This document shows, piece after piece, positions 25,241 through 37,406 of a stretch of 64,000 nt of DNA. Each line of letters starts with the position of its first letter. Position 1 is the stretch's first letter. The DNA is from Petrolisthes cinctipes. Its lineage: Eukaryota > Arthropoda > Malacostraca > Decapoda > Porcellanidae. The notes under the pieces were generated by a model. That model did no database searches. It was not told where the DNA came from and saw nothing but the letters and a program-made list of their open reading frames with translations. The stretch lies in the NCBI GenBank assembly GCA_033782935.1, contig JAWQEG010000283.1, forward strand, positions 1,426,001 through 1,490,000, given 5' to 3'. A program made the position numbers and the translations under genes.

Positions 25241-28200
25241 GGTGCCAAAAACTCGATATCTCAAATTCAGTCCCAAAACACCCGAAACTTCGATATTTAG
25301 GGGTCCCAGAAGCGATCTGTTCATGGCTACTCCTTGTTAGAGTATTTTCAAAATACAGGCCAAAAACATACTGAAAATCGATCTTTTAGGTGCCCAAAAG
25401 TCGATATGTGCATGCATCTTCTATACGCGTTTATATCTCAAATTCTGGCCCTAAACACACGAAAATTCGATATTTTGGGGTCCCAGAAGCGATCTGTACA
25501 TGCCTACTCCGTGTTAGAGTATTTTCAAAATTCAGGCCCAAAACATGCTGAAAATCGATATTTTTGGTGCCTTAAGTCAATATGTGTATGCATCTTCTAT
25601 ACTAGTTTATATCTCAAATTCAGGGTCAAAACACCCGAAAATTCGATATTTTGGGTTTCCCAGAAGCGATCTGTACATGCCTACTCAGTGCTAGAATGGT
25701 TTCAAAATATAGGCTCAAAACATGCTCAAAATCGATATTTTAGGTGCCCAAAAGTCGATATGTGCATGCATCTTCTGTACCCGTTTATATCTGAAATTCA
25801 GGCTCAAAACACCCGAAAATTCGATATTTTTGGGTCCCAGAAGCAATCTGTACATGCCTACTCAGTGCTAGAATATTTTACAAAATATAGGCTAAAAACA
25901 TGCTAAAAATCGATATTTTATGTGCCAAAAAGTCGATATCTCAAATTCAGTCCCAAAACACCCGAAAATTCGATATTTAGGGGTCCCAGAAGGGATCTGT
26001 ACATGCCTACCCCTTGTTAGAGTATTTTCAAAATACAGGCCAAAAACATGCTGAAAATCGATATTTTAGATGCCCAAAGTCAATATGTTCATGTATCTTC
26101 AGTACCCGTTTACATCTCAAATTCAGGCTCAAAACACCCGAAAATTCGATATTTTTGGGTCCCAGAAGCAATCTGAACATGCCTACTCAGTGCTAGAATA
26201 TTTTCAAAATATAGGCTAAAAACATGCTAAAAATCGATATTTTAGGTGCCAAAAAGTCGATATCTCAAATTCAGTCCCAAAACATCCGAAAATTCGATAT
26301 TTATGGGTCCCAGAAGCGATCTGTACATGCCTACTCCGTGCTAGAGTATTTTCAAAATACAGGCCAAAAACATACTGAAAATCGATCATATAGGTGCCCA
26401 AAAGTCGATATGTGCCCGTTTATATCTCAAATTCAGGCCCTAAACACCCGAAAATTCGATATTTTGGGGTCCCAGAAGCGATCTGTACATGCCTACTCAG
26501 TGCTAGAGAATTTTCAAAATACATGCCCAAAACATGCTCAAAATCGATATTTTAAGTGCCCAAAAGTCGATATGTGCATGCATCTTTTGTACCCGTTTTT
26601 ATCTCAAATTCAGGCTCAAAACACCCGAAAATTCGATATTTTTGGGTCCCAGATGCGATCTGTACATGCCTAGTCAGAGCTAGAATATTTTCAAAATATA
26701 GGCTAAAAACATGCTAAAAATCGATATTTTATGTGCCAAAAAGTCGATATCTCAAATTCAGTCCCAAAACACCCGAAAATTCGATATTTAGGGGTCCCAG
26801 AAGGGATCTGTACATGCCTACTCTGTGTTAGAGTATTTTCAAAATACAGCCCAAAAACATACTGAAAATCGATCTTTTAGGTGCCCAAAAGTCGATATGT
26901 GCATGCATCTTCAGTACCCGTTTATATCTCAAATTCAGTCCCAAAACACCCGAAAATTCGATATTTAGGGGTCCCAGAAGGGATCTGTACATGCCTACTC
27001 CGTGTTAGAGTATTTTCAAAATACAGGCCAAAAACATACTGAAAATCGATCTTTTAGATGCCCAAAAGTCGATATGTGCATGCATCTTCAGTACCCGTTT
27101 ACATCTCAAATTCAGGCTCAAAACACCCGAAAATTCAATATTTTGGGGTCCCAGAAGCAATCTGTACATGCATACTCAGTGCTAGAATATTTTCAAAATA
27201 TAGGGTAAAAACATGCTAAAAATCGATATTTTAGGTGCCAAAAAGTCGATATCTCAAATTCAGTCCCAAAACACCCGAAAATTCGATATTAAGGGGTCCC
27301 AGAGGCAATCTGTACATGCTTACTCCGTGTTAGAGAATTTTCAAAATACAGGCAAAAAACATACTGAAAATCGATCTTTTAGGTGCGCAAAAGTCGATAG
27401 GTGCATGCATTTTCTGTACCCGTTTATATCTCAAATTCTGGCCCTAAACACCCGAAAATTCAATATTTTGGGGTCCCAGAAGCGATCTGTACATGCCTAC
27501 TCAGTGCTAGAATATTTTCAAAATATAGGCTAAAAACATGCTAAAAATCGATATTTTGTGTGCCAAAAAGTCGATATCTCAAATTCAGTCCCAAAACACC
27601 CGAAAATTCGATATTTAGGGGTCCCAGAAGGGATCTGTACATGCCTACTCCGTGTTAGAGTATTTTCAAAATACAGGCCAAAAACATACTGAAAATCGAT
27701 CTTCTAGGTGTCCAAAAGTCGATATGTGCATGCATCTTCAGTACCCGTTTATATCTCAAATTCAGTCCCAAAACACCCGAAAATTCGATATTTAGGGGTC
27801 CCAGAAGGGATCTGTACATGCCTACTCCGTGTTAGAGTATTTTCAAAATACAGGCCAAAAACATTCTGAAAATCGATCTTTTAGGTGCCCAAAAGTCGAT
27901 ATGTGCATGCATCTTCAGTACCCGTTTATATCTCAAATTCAGGCTCAAAACACCCGAAAATTCGATATTTTTGGGTCCCAGAAGCAATCTGTACATGCCT
28001 ACTCAGAGCTAGAATATTTTCAAAATATAGGCTTAAAACATGCTAAAAATCGATATTTTATGTGCCAAAAAGTCGATATCTCAAATTCAGTCCCAAAACA
28101 CCCGAAAATTCGATATTTAGGGGTCCCAGAAGGGATCTGTACATGCCTACTCCGTGTTAGAGTATTTTCAAAATACAGGCCAAAAACATACTGAAAATCG

Positions 28201-28385
28201 ATCTTTTAGATGCCCAAAAGTCGATATGTGCATGCATCTTCAGTACCCGTTTACATCTCAAATTCAGGCTCAAAACACCCGAAAATTCAATATTTTGGGG
28301 TCCCAGAAGCAATCTGTACATGCATACTCAGTGCTAGAATATTTTCAAAATATAGGCTAAAAACATGCTAAAAATCGATATTTTA
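25241..28385 (+). repeat. 3,145-bp 19-mer HOR, copy 3
   Basis: This third copy keeps the same 19-monomer order. A private change is ATCTGAAATTC near 25,790. Similarity to the HOR start continues a few tens of bases past 28,386 (GGTGCCAAAAACTCG), then switches: the expected GAAACTTCGATATTTAGG is replaced by GAAAATTCGATATTAAGG. That marks the end of the tandem HOR run. Confidence 0.93.
26324..26485 (+). repeat. 162-bp deletion monomer, HOR copy 3
   Basis: It is the counterpart of the 162-bp monomer at 20,034, with the same breakpoint (TGTGCCCG at about 26,411) and the neighbouring ATCGATCATATAGG variant. Confidence 0.92.
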
Positions 28386-31300
28386 GGTGCCAAAAACTCG
28401 ATATCTCAAATTCAGTCCCAAAACACCCGAAAATTCGATATTAAGGGGTCCCAGAAGCAATCTGTACATGCTTACTCCGTGTTAGAGAATTTTCAAAATA
28501 CGGTCAAAAAACATACTGAAAATCGATCTTTTAGGTGCGCAAAAGTCAATAGGTGCATGCATTTTCTGTACCCGTTTATATCTCAAATTCTGGCCCTAAA
28601 CACCCGAAAATTCAATATTTTGGGGTCCCAGAAGCGATCTGTACATGGCTACTCAGTGCTAGAATATTTTCAAAATATAGGCTAAAAACATGCTAAAAAT
28701 CGATATTTTATGTGCCAAAAAGTCGATATCTCAAATTCAGTCCCAAAACACCCGAAAATTCGATATTAAGGGGTCCCAGAAGGGATCTGTACATGCCTAC
28801 TCCGTGTTAGAGTATTTTCAAAATACAGGCCAAAAACATACTGAAAATCGATCTTCTAGGTGTCCAAAAGTCGATATGTGCATACATCTTCAGTACCCGT
28901 TTATATCTCAAATTCAGTCCCAAAACACCCGAAAATTCGATATTTAGGGGTCCCAGAAGGGATCTGTACATGCCTACTCCGTGTTAGAGTATTTTCAAAA
29001 TACAGGCCAAAAACATTCTGAAAATCGATCTTTTAGGTGCCCAAAAGTCGATATGTGCATGCATCTTCAGTACCCGTTTATATCTCAAATTCAGGCTCAA
29101 AACACCCGAAAATTCGATATTTTTGGGTCCCAGAAGCGATCTGTACATGCCTACTCAGAGCTAGAATATTTTCAAAATATAGGCTAAAAACATGCTAAAA
29201 ATCGATATTTTATGTGCCAAAAAGTCGATATCTCAAATTCATTCCCAAAACACCCGAAAATTCGATATTTAGGGGTCCCAGAAGGGATCTGTACATGCCT
29301 ACTCCGTGTTAGAGTATTTTCAAAATACAGGCCAAAAACATACTGAAAATCGATCTTTTAGATGCCCAAAAGTCGATATGTTCATGCATCTTCAGTACCC
29401 GTTTACATCTCAAATTCAGGCTCAAAACACCCGAAAATTCAATATTTTGGGGTCCCAGAAGCAATCTGTACATGCATACTCAGTGCTAGAATATTTTCAA
29501 AATATAGGCTAAAAACATGCTAAAAATCGATATTTTAGGTGCCAAAAAGTCGATATCTCAAATTCAGTCCCAAAACACCCGAAAATTCGATATTTAGGGG
29601 TCCCAGAGGCAATCTGTACATGCTTACTCCGTGTTAGAGAATTTTCAAAATACAGGCAAAAAACATACTGAAAATCGATCTTTTAGGTGCGCAAAAGTCT
29701 ATAGGTGCATGCATTTTCTGTACCCGTTTATATCTCAAATTCTGGCCCTAAACACCCGAAAATTCAATATTTTGGGGTCCCAGAAGCGATCTGTACATGC
29801 CTACTCAGTGCTAGAATATTTTCAAAATATAGGCTAAAAACATGCTAAAAATCGATATTTTAGGTACCAAAAAGTCGATATCTCAAATTCAGTCCCAAAA
29901 CACCTGAAACTTCGATATTTATGGGTCCCAGAAGCGATCTGTACATGGCTACTCCGTGTTAGAGTATTTTCAAAATACAGGCCAAAAACATACTGAAAAT
30001 CGATCTTTTAGGTGTCCAAAAGTCGATATGTGCATGCATCTTCTATACGCGTTTATATGTCAAATTCTGGCCCTAAACACCCAAAAATTCGATATTTTGG
30101 ATGTCCCAGAAGCGATCTGTACATGCCTACTCCGTGTTAGAGTATTTTCAAATTACAGGCCCAAAACATGCTGAAAATCGATATTTTTGGTGCCCTAAGT
30201 CAATATGTGTATGCATCTTCTATACTCGTTTATATCTCAAATTCAATCTCAAAACACCCGAAAATTCGATATTTTGGGGTCCCAGAAGCGATCTGTACAT
30301 GCCTACTCAGTGCTAGAATGTTTTCAAAATATAGGCTCAAAACATGCTCAAAATCGATATTTTAGGTGCCCAAAAGTCGATATGTGCATGCATCTTCTGT
30401 ACCCGTTTATATCTCAAATTCAGGCTCAAAACACCCGAAAATTCGATATTTTTGGGTCCCAGAAGCAATCTGTACATACCTACTCAGTGCTAGAATATTT
30501 TCAAAATATAGGCTAAAAACATGCTAAAAATCGATATTTTATGTGCCAAAAAGTCGATATATCAAATTCAGTCCCAAAACACCCGAAAATTCGATATTTA
30601 TGGGTCCCAGAAGGGATCTGTACATGCCTACTCCGTGTTAGAGTATTTTCAAAATACATGCCCAAAACATGCTGAAAATCGATATTTTAGATGCCCAAAG
30701 TCAATATGTGCTTGTATCTTCAGTACCCGTTTATATCTCAAATTCAGGCTCAAAACACCCGAAAATTCGATATTCTTTGGTCCCAGAAGCGATCTGTACA
30801 TGCCTACTCAGTGCTAGAATATTTTCAAAATATAGGCTAAAAACATGCTAAAAATCGATATTTTATGTGCCAAAAAGTCGATATCTCAAATTCAGTCCCA
30901 AAACACCCGAAAATTCTATATTCAGGGGTCCCAGAAGGGATCTGGACATGCCTACTCCGTGTTAGAGTATTTTCAAAATACAGGCCAAAAACATACTGAA
31001 AATCGATCTTTTAGATGCCCAAAAGTCGATATGTGCATGCATCTTCAGTACCCGTTTATATCTCAAATTCAGTCCCAAAACACCCGAAAATTCGATATTT
31101 AGGGGTCCCAGAAGGGATCTGTACATGCCTACTCCGTGTTAGAGTATTTTCAAAATACAGGCCAAAAACATTCTGAAAATCGATCTTTTAGGTGCCCAAA
31201 AGTAGATATGTGCATGCATCTTCAGTACCCGTTTACATCTCAAATTCAGGCTCAAAACACCCGAAAATTCAATATTTTGGGGTCCCAGAAGCAATCTGTA

Positions 31301-33300
31301 CATGCATACTCAGTGCTAGAATATTATCAAAATATAGGCTAAAAACATGCTAAAAATCGATATTTTAGGTGCCAAAAAAGTGATATCTCAAATTCAGTCC
31401 CAAAACACCCGAAAATTCGATATTTAGGGGTCCCAGAGGCAATCTGTACATGCTTACTCCGTGTTAGAGAATTTTCAAAATACAGGCCAAAAACATACTG
31501 AAAATCGATCTTTTAGGTGCCCAAAAGTCGATATGTGCATGCATCTTCTATACGCGTTTATATGTCAAATTCTGGCCCTAAACACCCGAAAATTCGATAT
31601 TTTGGATGTCCCAGAAGCGATCTGTACTCCGTGTTAGAGTATTTTCAAAATTCAGGCCCAAAACATGCTGAAAATCGATATTTTTGGTGCCCTAAGTCAA
31701 TATGTGTATGCATCTTCTATACTCGTTTATATCTCAAATTCAATCTCAAAACACCCGAAAATTCGATATTTTGGGGTCCCTGAAGCAATCTGTACATGTC
31801 TACTCAGTGCTAGAATGTTTTCAAAATATAGGCTCAAAACATGCTCAAAATCGATATTTTAGGTGCCCAAAAGTCGATATGTGCATGCATCTTCTGTACC
31901 CGTTTATATCTCAAATTCAGGCTCAAAACACCCGAAAAATCGATATTTTTGGGTCCCAGAAGCAATCTGAACATGCCTTACTCAGTGCTAGAATATTTTC
32001 AAAATATAGGCTAAAAACATGCTGAAAATCGATATTTTAGGTGCCAAAAAGTCGATATCTCAAATTCAGTCCCAAAACACCCGAAAATTCGATATTTAGG
32101 GGTCCCAGAAACGATCTGTACATGCCTACTCCGTGCTAGAGTATTTTCAAAATACAGGCCAAAAACATACTGAAAATCGATCATTTAGGTGCCCAAAAGT
32201 CGATATGTGCATGAATCTTCTGTACCCGTTTATATCTAAAATTCAGGCCCTAAACACCCGAAAATTCGATATTTTGGGGTCCCAGAAGCGATCTGTACAT
32301 GCCTTACTCAGTGCTAGAGTATTTTCAAAATACATGCCCAAAACATGCTCAAAATCGATATTTTAAGTGCCCAAAAGTCGATATGTGCATGCATCTTCTG
32401 TACCCGTTTTTATCTCAAATTCAGGCTCAAAACACCCGAAAATTCGATATTTTTGGGTCCCAGAAGCAATCTGTACATGCCTACTCAGTGCTAGAATATT
32501 TTCAAAATATAGGCTAAAAACATGCTAAAAATCGATATTTTATGTGCCAAAAAGTCGATATCTCAAATTCAGTCCCAAAACACCCGAAAATTCGATATTT
32601 AAGGGTCCCAGAAGGGATCTGTACATGCCTACTCCTTGTTAGAGTATTTTCAAAATACAGGCCAAAAACATACTGAAAATCGATCTTTTAGGTGCCCAAA
32701 AGTCGATATGTGCATGCATCTTCAGTACCCGTTTATATCTCAAATTCAGGCTCAAAACACCCGAAAATTCGATATTTTGGGGTCCCAGAAGCGATCTGTA
32801 CATGCCTACTCCCTGTTAGAGTATTTTCAAAATACATGCCCAAAACATGCTGAAAATCGATCTCTTAGGTGCCCAAAAGTCGATATGTGCATGCATCTTC
32901 AGTACCCGTTTATATCTCAAATTCAGGCTCAAAACACCCGAAAATTCGATATTTTGGGGTCCCAGAAGCGATCTGTACATGCCTACTCAGAGCTAGAATA
33001 TTTTCAAAATATAGGCTAAAAACATGCTAAAAATCGATATTTTATGTGCCAAAAAGTCGATATCTCAAATTCAGTCCCAAAACACCCGAAAATTCGATAT
33101 TTAGGGGTCCCAGAAGGGATCTGTACATGCCTACTCTGTGTTAGAGTATTTTCAAAATAAAGGCCAAAAACATACTGAAAATCGATCTTTTAGGTGCCCA
33201 AAAGTCGATATGTGCATGCATCTTCAGTACCCGTTTATATCTCAAATTCAGTCCCAAAACACCCGAAAATTCGATATTTAGGGGTCCCAGAAGGGATCTG
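28386..33300 (+). repeat. Array segment of dimers and mixed monomers, left copy of a ~7-kb duplication
   Basis: This segment is regular 325-bp L/S dimers at about 28,981-29,956, then mixed monomers. From about 28.6 kb to 31.0 kb it matches 36.1-38.5 kb at an offset of 7,465. From 31,625 to about 32,857 it matches 38,587-39,819 at an offset of 6,962. Shared marks include TTTTGGATGTCCCAG, ATTCAATCTCAAAAC, GATATTCTTTGGTCCC and ATGCCTTACTCAGTG. The monomer with tac at 31,625 lacks eight bases (CTGTACTCCGTG). Only satellite is present. Confidence 0.8.
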
Positions 33301-33322
33301 TACATGCCTACTCCGTGTTAGA

Positions 33323-33337
33323 GTATTTTCAAAATAC
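33323..33337. other. Example of subtype A 7+1+7 dyad
   Basis: GTATTTTCAAAATAC is a perfect inverted repeat: 7-base arms around a single C. It follows CCGTGTTAGA in subtype A monomers and recurs through most of the array. It is given here as one representative. Short dyads can be protein-binding sites or cruciform-prone, but the sequence alone does not show a function. Confidence 0.75.
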
Positions 33338-33384
33338 AGGCCAAAAACATACTGAAAATCGATCTTTTAGATGCCCAAAAGTCG

Positions 33385-33398
33385 ATATGTGCATGCAT
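33385..33398. other. Example of 14-bp alternating purine-pyrimidine tract in L monomers
   Basis: ATATGTGCATGCAT alternates purine and pyrimidine over 14 bases and contains the palindrome TGCATGCA. It lies inside the 29-bp module, so it is present in L monomers and absent from S monomers. Several natural variants (ending ATGTAT, or with GTGTATGCAT) keep the alternation. Others, such as TGTTCATG, break it. Confidence 0.75.
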
Positions 33399-33499
33399 CT
33401 TCAGTACCCGTTTACATCTCAAATTCAGGCTCAAAACACCCGAAAATTCAATATTTTGGGGTCCCAGAAGCAATCTGTACATGCATACTCAGTGCTAGA

Positions 33500-33514
33500 A
33501 TATTTTCAAAATAT
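33500..33514. other. Example of subtype B 7+1+7 dyad
   Basis: ATATTTTCAAAATAT is the equivalent site in subtype B monomers, after CAGTGCTAGA. Compared with subtype A, both outer bases changed (G to A on the left, C to T on the right), so the dyad remains perfect. It is given as one representative. Confidence 0.75.
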
Positions 33515-36500
33515 AGGGTAAAAACATGCTAAAAATCGATATTTTAGGTGCCAAAAAGTCGATATCTCAAATTCAGTCCCAAAACACCCGAAAATTCGAT
33601 ATTAAGGGGTCCCAGAGGCAATCTGTACATGCTTACTCCGTGTTAGAGAATTTTCAAAATACAGGCAAAAAACATACTGAAAATCGATCTTTTAGGTGCG
33701 CAAAAGTCGATAGGTGCATGCATTTTCTGTACCCGTTTATATCTCAAATTCTGGCCCTAAACACCCGAAAATTCAATATTTTGGGGTCCCAGAAGCGATC
33801 TGTACATGCCTACTCAGTGCTAGAATATTTTCAAAATATAGGCTAAAAACATGCTAAAAATCGATATTTTGTGTGCCAAAAAGTCGATATCTCAAATTCA
33901 GTCCCAAAACACCCGAAAATTCGATATTTAGGGGTCCCAGAAGGGATCTGTACATGCCTACTCCGTGTTAGAGTATTTTCAAAATACAGGCCAAAAACAT
34001 ACTGAAAATCGATCTTCTAGGTGTCCAAAAGTCGATATGTGCATGCATCTTCAGTACCCGTTTATATCTCAAATTCAGTCCCAAAACACCCGAAAATTCG
34101 ATATTTAGGGGTCCCAGAAGGGATCTGTACATGCCTACTCCGTGTTAGAGTATTTTCAAAATACAGGCCAAAAACATTCTGAAAATCGATCTTTTAGGTG
34201 CCCAAAAGTCGATATGTGCATGCATCTTCAGTACCCGTTTATATCTCAAATTCAGGCTCAAAACACCCGAAAATTCGATATTTTGGGGTCCCAGAAGCGA
34301 TCTGTACATGCCTACTCAGAGCTAGAATATTTTCAAAATATAGGCTAAAAACATGCTAAAAATCGATATTTTATGTGCCAAAAAGTCGATATCTCAAATT
34401 CAGTCCCAAAACACCCGAAAATTCGATATTTAGGGGTCCCAGAAGGGATCTGTACATGCCTACTCCGTGTTAGAGTATTTTCAAAATACAGGCCAAAAAC
34501 ATACTGAAAATCGATCTTTTAGATGCCCAAAAGTCGATATGTGCATGCATCTTCAGTACTCGTTTACATCTCAAATTCAGGCTCAAAACACCCGAAAATT
34601 CAATATTTTGGGGTCCCAGAAGCAATCTGTACATGCATACTCAGTGTTAGAATATTTTCAAAATATAGGCTAAAAACATGCTAAAAATCGATATTTTAGG
34701 TGCCAAAAAGTCGATATCTCAAATTCAGTCCCAAAACACCCGAAAATTCGATATTAAGGGGTCCCAGAAGCAATCTGTACATGCTTACTCCGTGTTAGAG
34801 AATTTTCAAAATACAGGCAAAAAACATACTGAAAATCGATCTTTTAGGTGCGCAAAAGTCAATAGGTGCATGCATTTTCTGTACCCGTTTATATCTCAAA
34901 TTCTGGCCCTAAACACCCGAAAATTCAATATTTTGGGGTCCCAGAAGCGATCTGTACATGCCTACTCAGTGCTAGAATATTTTCAAAATATAGGCTAAAA
35001 ACATGCTAAAAATCGATATTTTATGTGCCAAAAAGTCGATATCTCAAATTCAGTCCCAAAACACCCGAAAATTCGATATTTAGGGGTCCCAGAAGGGATC
35101 TGTACATGCCTACTCCGTGTTAGAGTATTTTCAAAATACAGGCCAAAAACATACCGAAAATCGATCTTCTAGGTGTCCATAAGTCGATATGTGCATACAT
35201 CTTCAGTACCCGTTTATATCTCAAATTCAGTCCCAAAACACCCGAAAATTCGATATTTAGGGGTCCCAGAAGGGATCTGTACATGCCTACTCCGTGTTAG
35301 AGTATTTTCAAAATACAGGCCAAAAACATTCTGAAAATCGATCTTTTAGGTGCCCAAAAGTCGATATGTGCATGCATCTTCAGTACCCGTTTATATCTCA
35401 AATTCAGGCTCAAAACACCCGAAAATTCGATATTTTTGGGTCCCAGAAGCGATCTGTACATGCCTACTCAGAGCTAGAATATTTTCAAAATATAGGCTAA
35501 AAACATGCTAAAAATCGATATTTTATGTGCCAAAAAGTCGATATCTCAAATTCAGTCCCAAAACACCCGAAAATTCGATATTTAGGGGTCCCAGAAGGGA
35601 TCTGTACATGCCTACTCCGTGTTAGAGTATTTTCAAAATACAGGCCAAAAACATACTGAAAATCGATCTTTTAGATGCCCAAAAGTCGATATGGTCATGC
35701 ATCTTCAGTACCCGTTTACATCTCAAATTCAGGCTCAAAACACCCGAAAATTCAATATTTTGGGGTCCCAGAAGCAATCTGTACATGCATACTCAGTGCT
35801 AGAATATTTTCAAAATATAGGCTAAAAACATGCTAAAAATCGATATTTTAGGTGCCAAAAAGTCGATATCTCAAATTCAGTCCCAAAACACCCGAAAATT
35901 AGATATTTAGGGGTCCCAGAGGCAATCTGTACATGCTTACTCCGTGTTAGAGAATTTTCAAAATACAGGCAAAAAACATACTGAAAATCGATCTTTTAGG
36001 TGCGCAAAAGTCGATAGGTGCATGCATTTTCTGTACCCGTTTATATCTCAATTTCTGGCCCTAAACACCCGAAAATTCAATATTTTGGGGTCCCAGAAGC
36101 GATCTGTACATGCCTACTCAGTGCTAGAATATTTTCAAAATATAGGCTAAAAACATGCTAAAAATCGATATTTTATGTGCCAAAAAGTCGATATCTCAAA
36201 TTCAGTCCCAAAATACCCGAAAATTCGATATTTAGGGGTCCCAGAAGGGATCTGTACATGCCTACTCCGTGTTAGAGTATTTTCAAAATACAGGCCAAAA
36301 ACATACCGAAAATCGATCTTCTAGGTGTCCAAAAGTCGATATGTGCATACATCTTCAGTACCCGTTTATATCTCAAATTCAGTCCCAAAACACCCGAAAA
36401 TTCGATATTTAGGGGTCCCAGAAGGGATCTGTACATGCCTACTCCGTGTTGGAGTATTTTCAAAATACAGGCCAAAAACATTCTGAAAATCGATCTTTTA

Positions 36501-36756
36501 GGTGCCCAAAAGTCGATATGTGCATTCATCTTCAGTACCCGTTTATATCTCAAATTCAGGCTCAAAACACCCGAAAATTCGATATTTTTGGGTCCCAGAA
36601 GCGATCTGTACATGCCTACTCAGAGCTAGAATATTTTCAAAATATAGGCTAAAAACATGCTAAAAATCGATATTTTATGTGCCAAAAAGTCGATATCTCA
36701 AATTCAGTCCCAAAACACCCGAAAATTCGATATTTAGGGGTCCCAGTAGGGATCTG

Positions 36757-37406
36757 TACATGCCTACTCCGTGTTAGAGTATTTTCAAAATACAGGCCAA
36801 AAACATACTGAAAATCGATCTTTTAGATGCCCAAAAGTCGATATGTTCATGCATCTTCAGTACCCGTTTACATCTCAAATTCAGGCTCAAAACACCCGAA
36901 AATTCAATATTTTGGGGTCCCAGAAGCAATCTGTACATGCATACTCAGTGCTAGAATATTTTCAAAATATAGGCTAAAAACATGCTAAAAATCGATATTT
37001 TAGGTGCCAAAAAGTCGATATCTCAAATTCAGTCCCAAAACACCCGAAAATTCGATATTTAGGGGTCCCAGAGGCAATCTGTACATGCTTACTCCGTGTT
37101 AGAGAATTTTCAAAATACAGGCAAAAAACATACTGAAAATCGATCTTTTAGGTGCGCAAAAGTCGATAGGTGCATGCATTTTCTGTACCCGTTTATATCT
37201 CAAATTCTGGCCCTAAACACCCGAAAATTCAATATTTTGGGGTCCCAGAAGCGATCTGTACATGCCTACTCAGTGCTAGAATATTTTCAAAATATAGGCT
37301 AAAAACATGCTAAAAATCGATATTTTAGGTACCAAAAAGTCGATATCTCAAATTCAGTCCCAAAACACCTGAAACTTCGATATTTATGGGTCCCAGAAGC
37401 GATCTG
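36757..37406 (+). repeat. Partial fourth copy of the 1,152-bp 7-mer
   Basis: The first four monomers (177, 148, 177, 148) of the heptamer repeat here. At 37,407 the sequence switches to a monomer with TACATGGCTACTCCGTG, the same monomer that follows at 29,942 in the left segment. The phase break therefore coincides with a monomer edge. Confidence 0.82.

Larger units (their letters stand above)
33301..36756 (+). repeat. 1,152-bp 7-mer HOR, three tandem full copies
   Basis: Anchors at 33,301, 34,453, 35,605 and 36,757 are exactly 1,152 bp apart. In copy 1 the monomer order is 177, 148, 177, 148, 177, 177, 148 (L S L S L L S). The same heptamer occurs once within each 3,145-bp HOR (for example 20,698-21,849), so this array is a separate expansion of part of that HOR. 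Copy 1 aligns with 23,843 onward at an offset of 9,458. Marks are TTTTAGATGCCCAAAAGTC, GTTTACATCTC, CAGAGGCAATCTG and CTTCTAGGTGTCC. Confidence 0.88.

Noticed and set aside
36272..36613. Minus-strand open frames (for example here, 10,559-10,762 and 45,719-46,012)
   Set aside because: They are antisense readings of the same monomers. They recur wherever the same monomer order recurs and vanish when a subtype variant introduces a stop.
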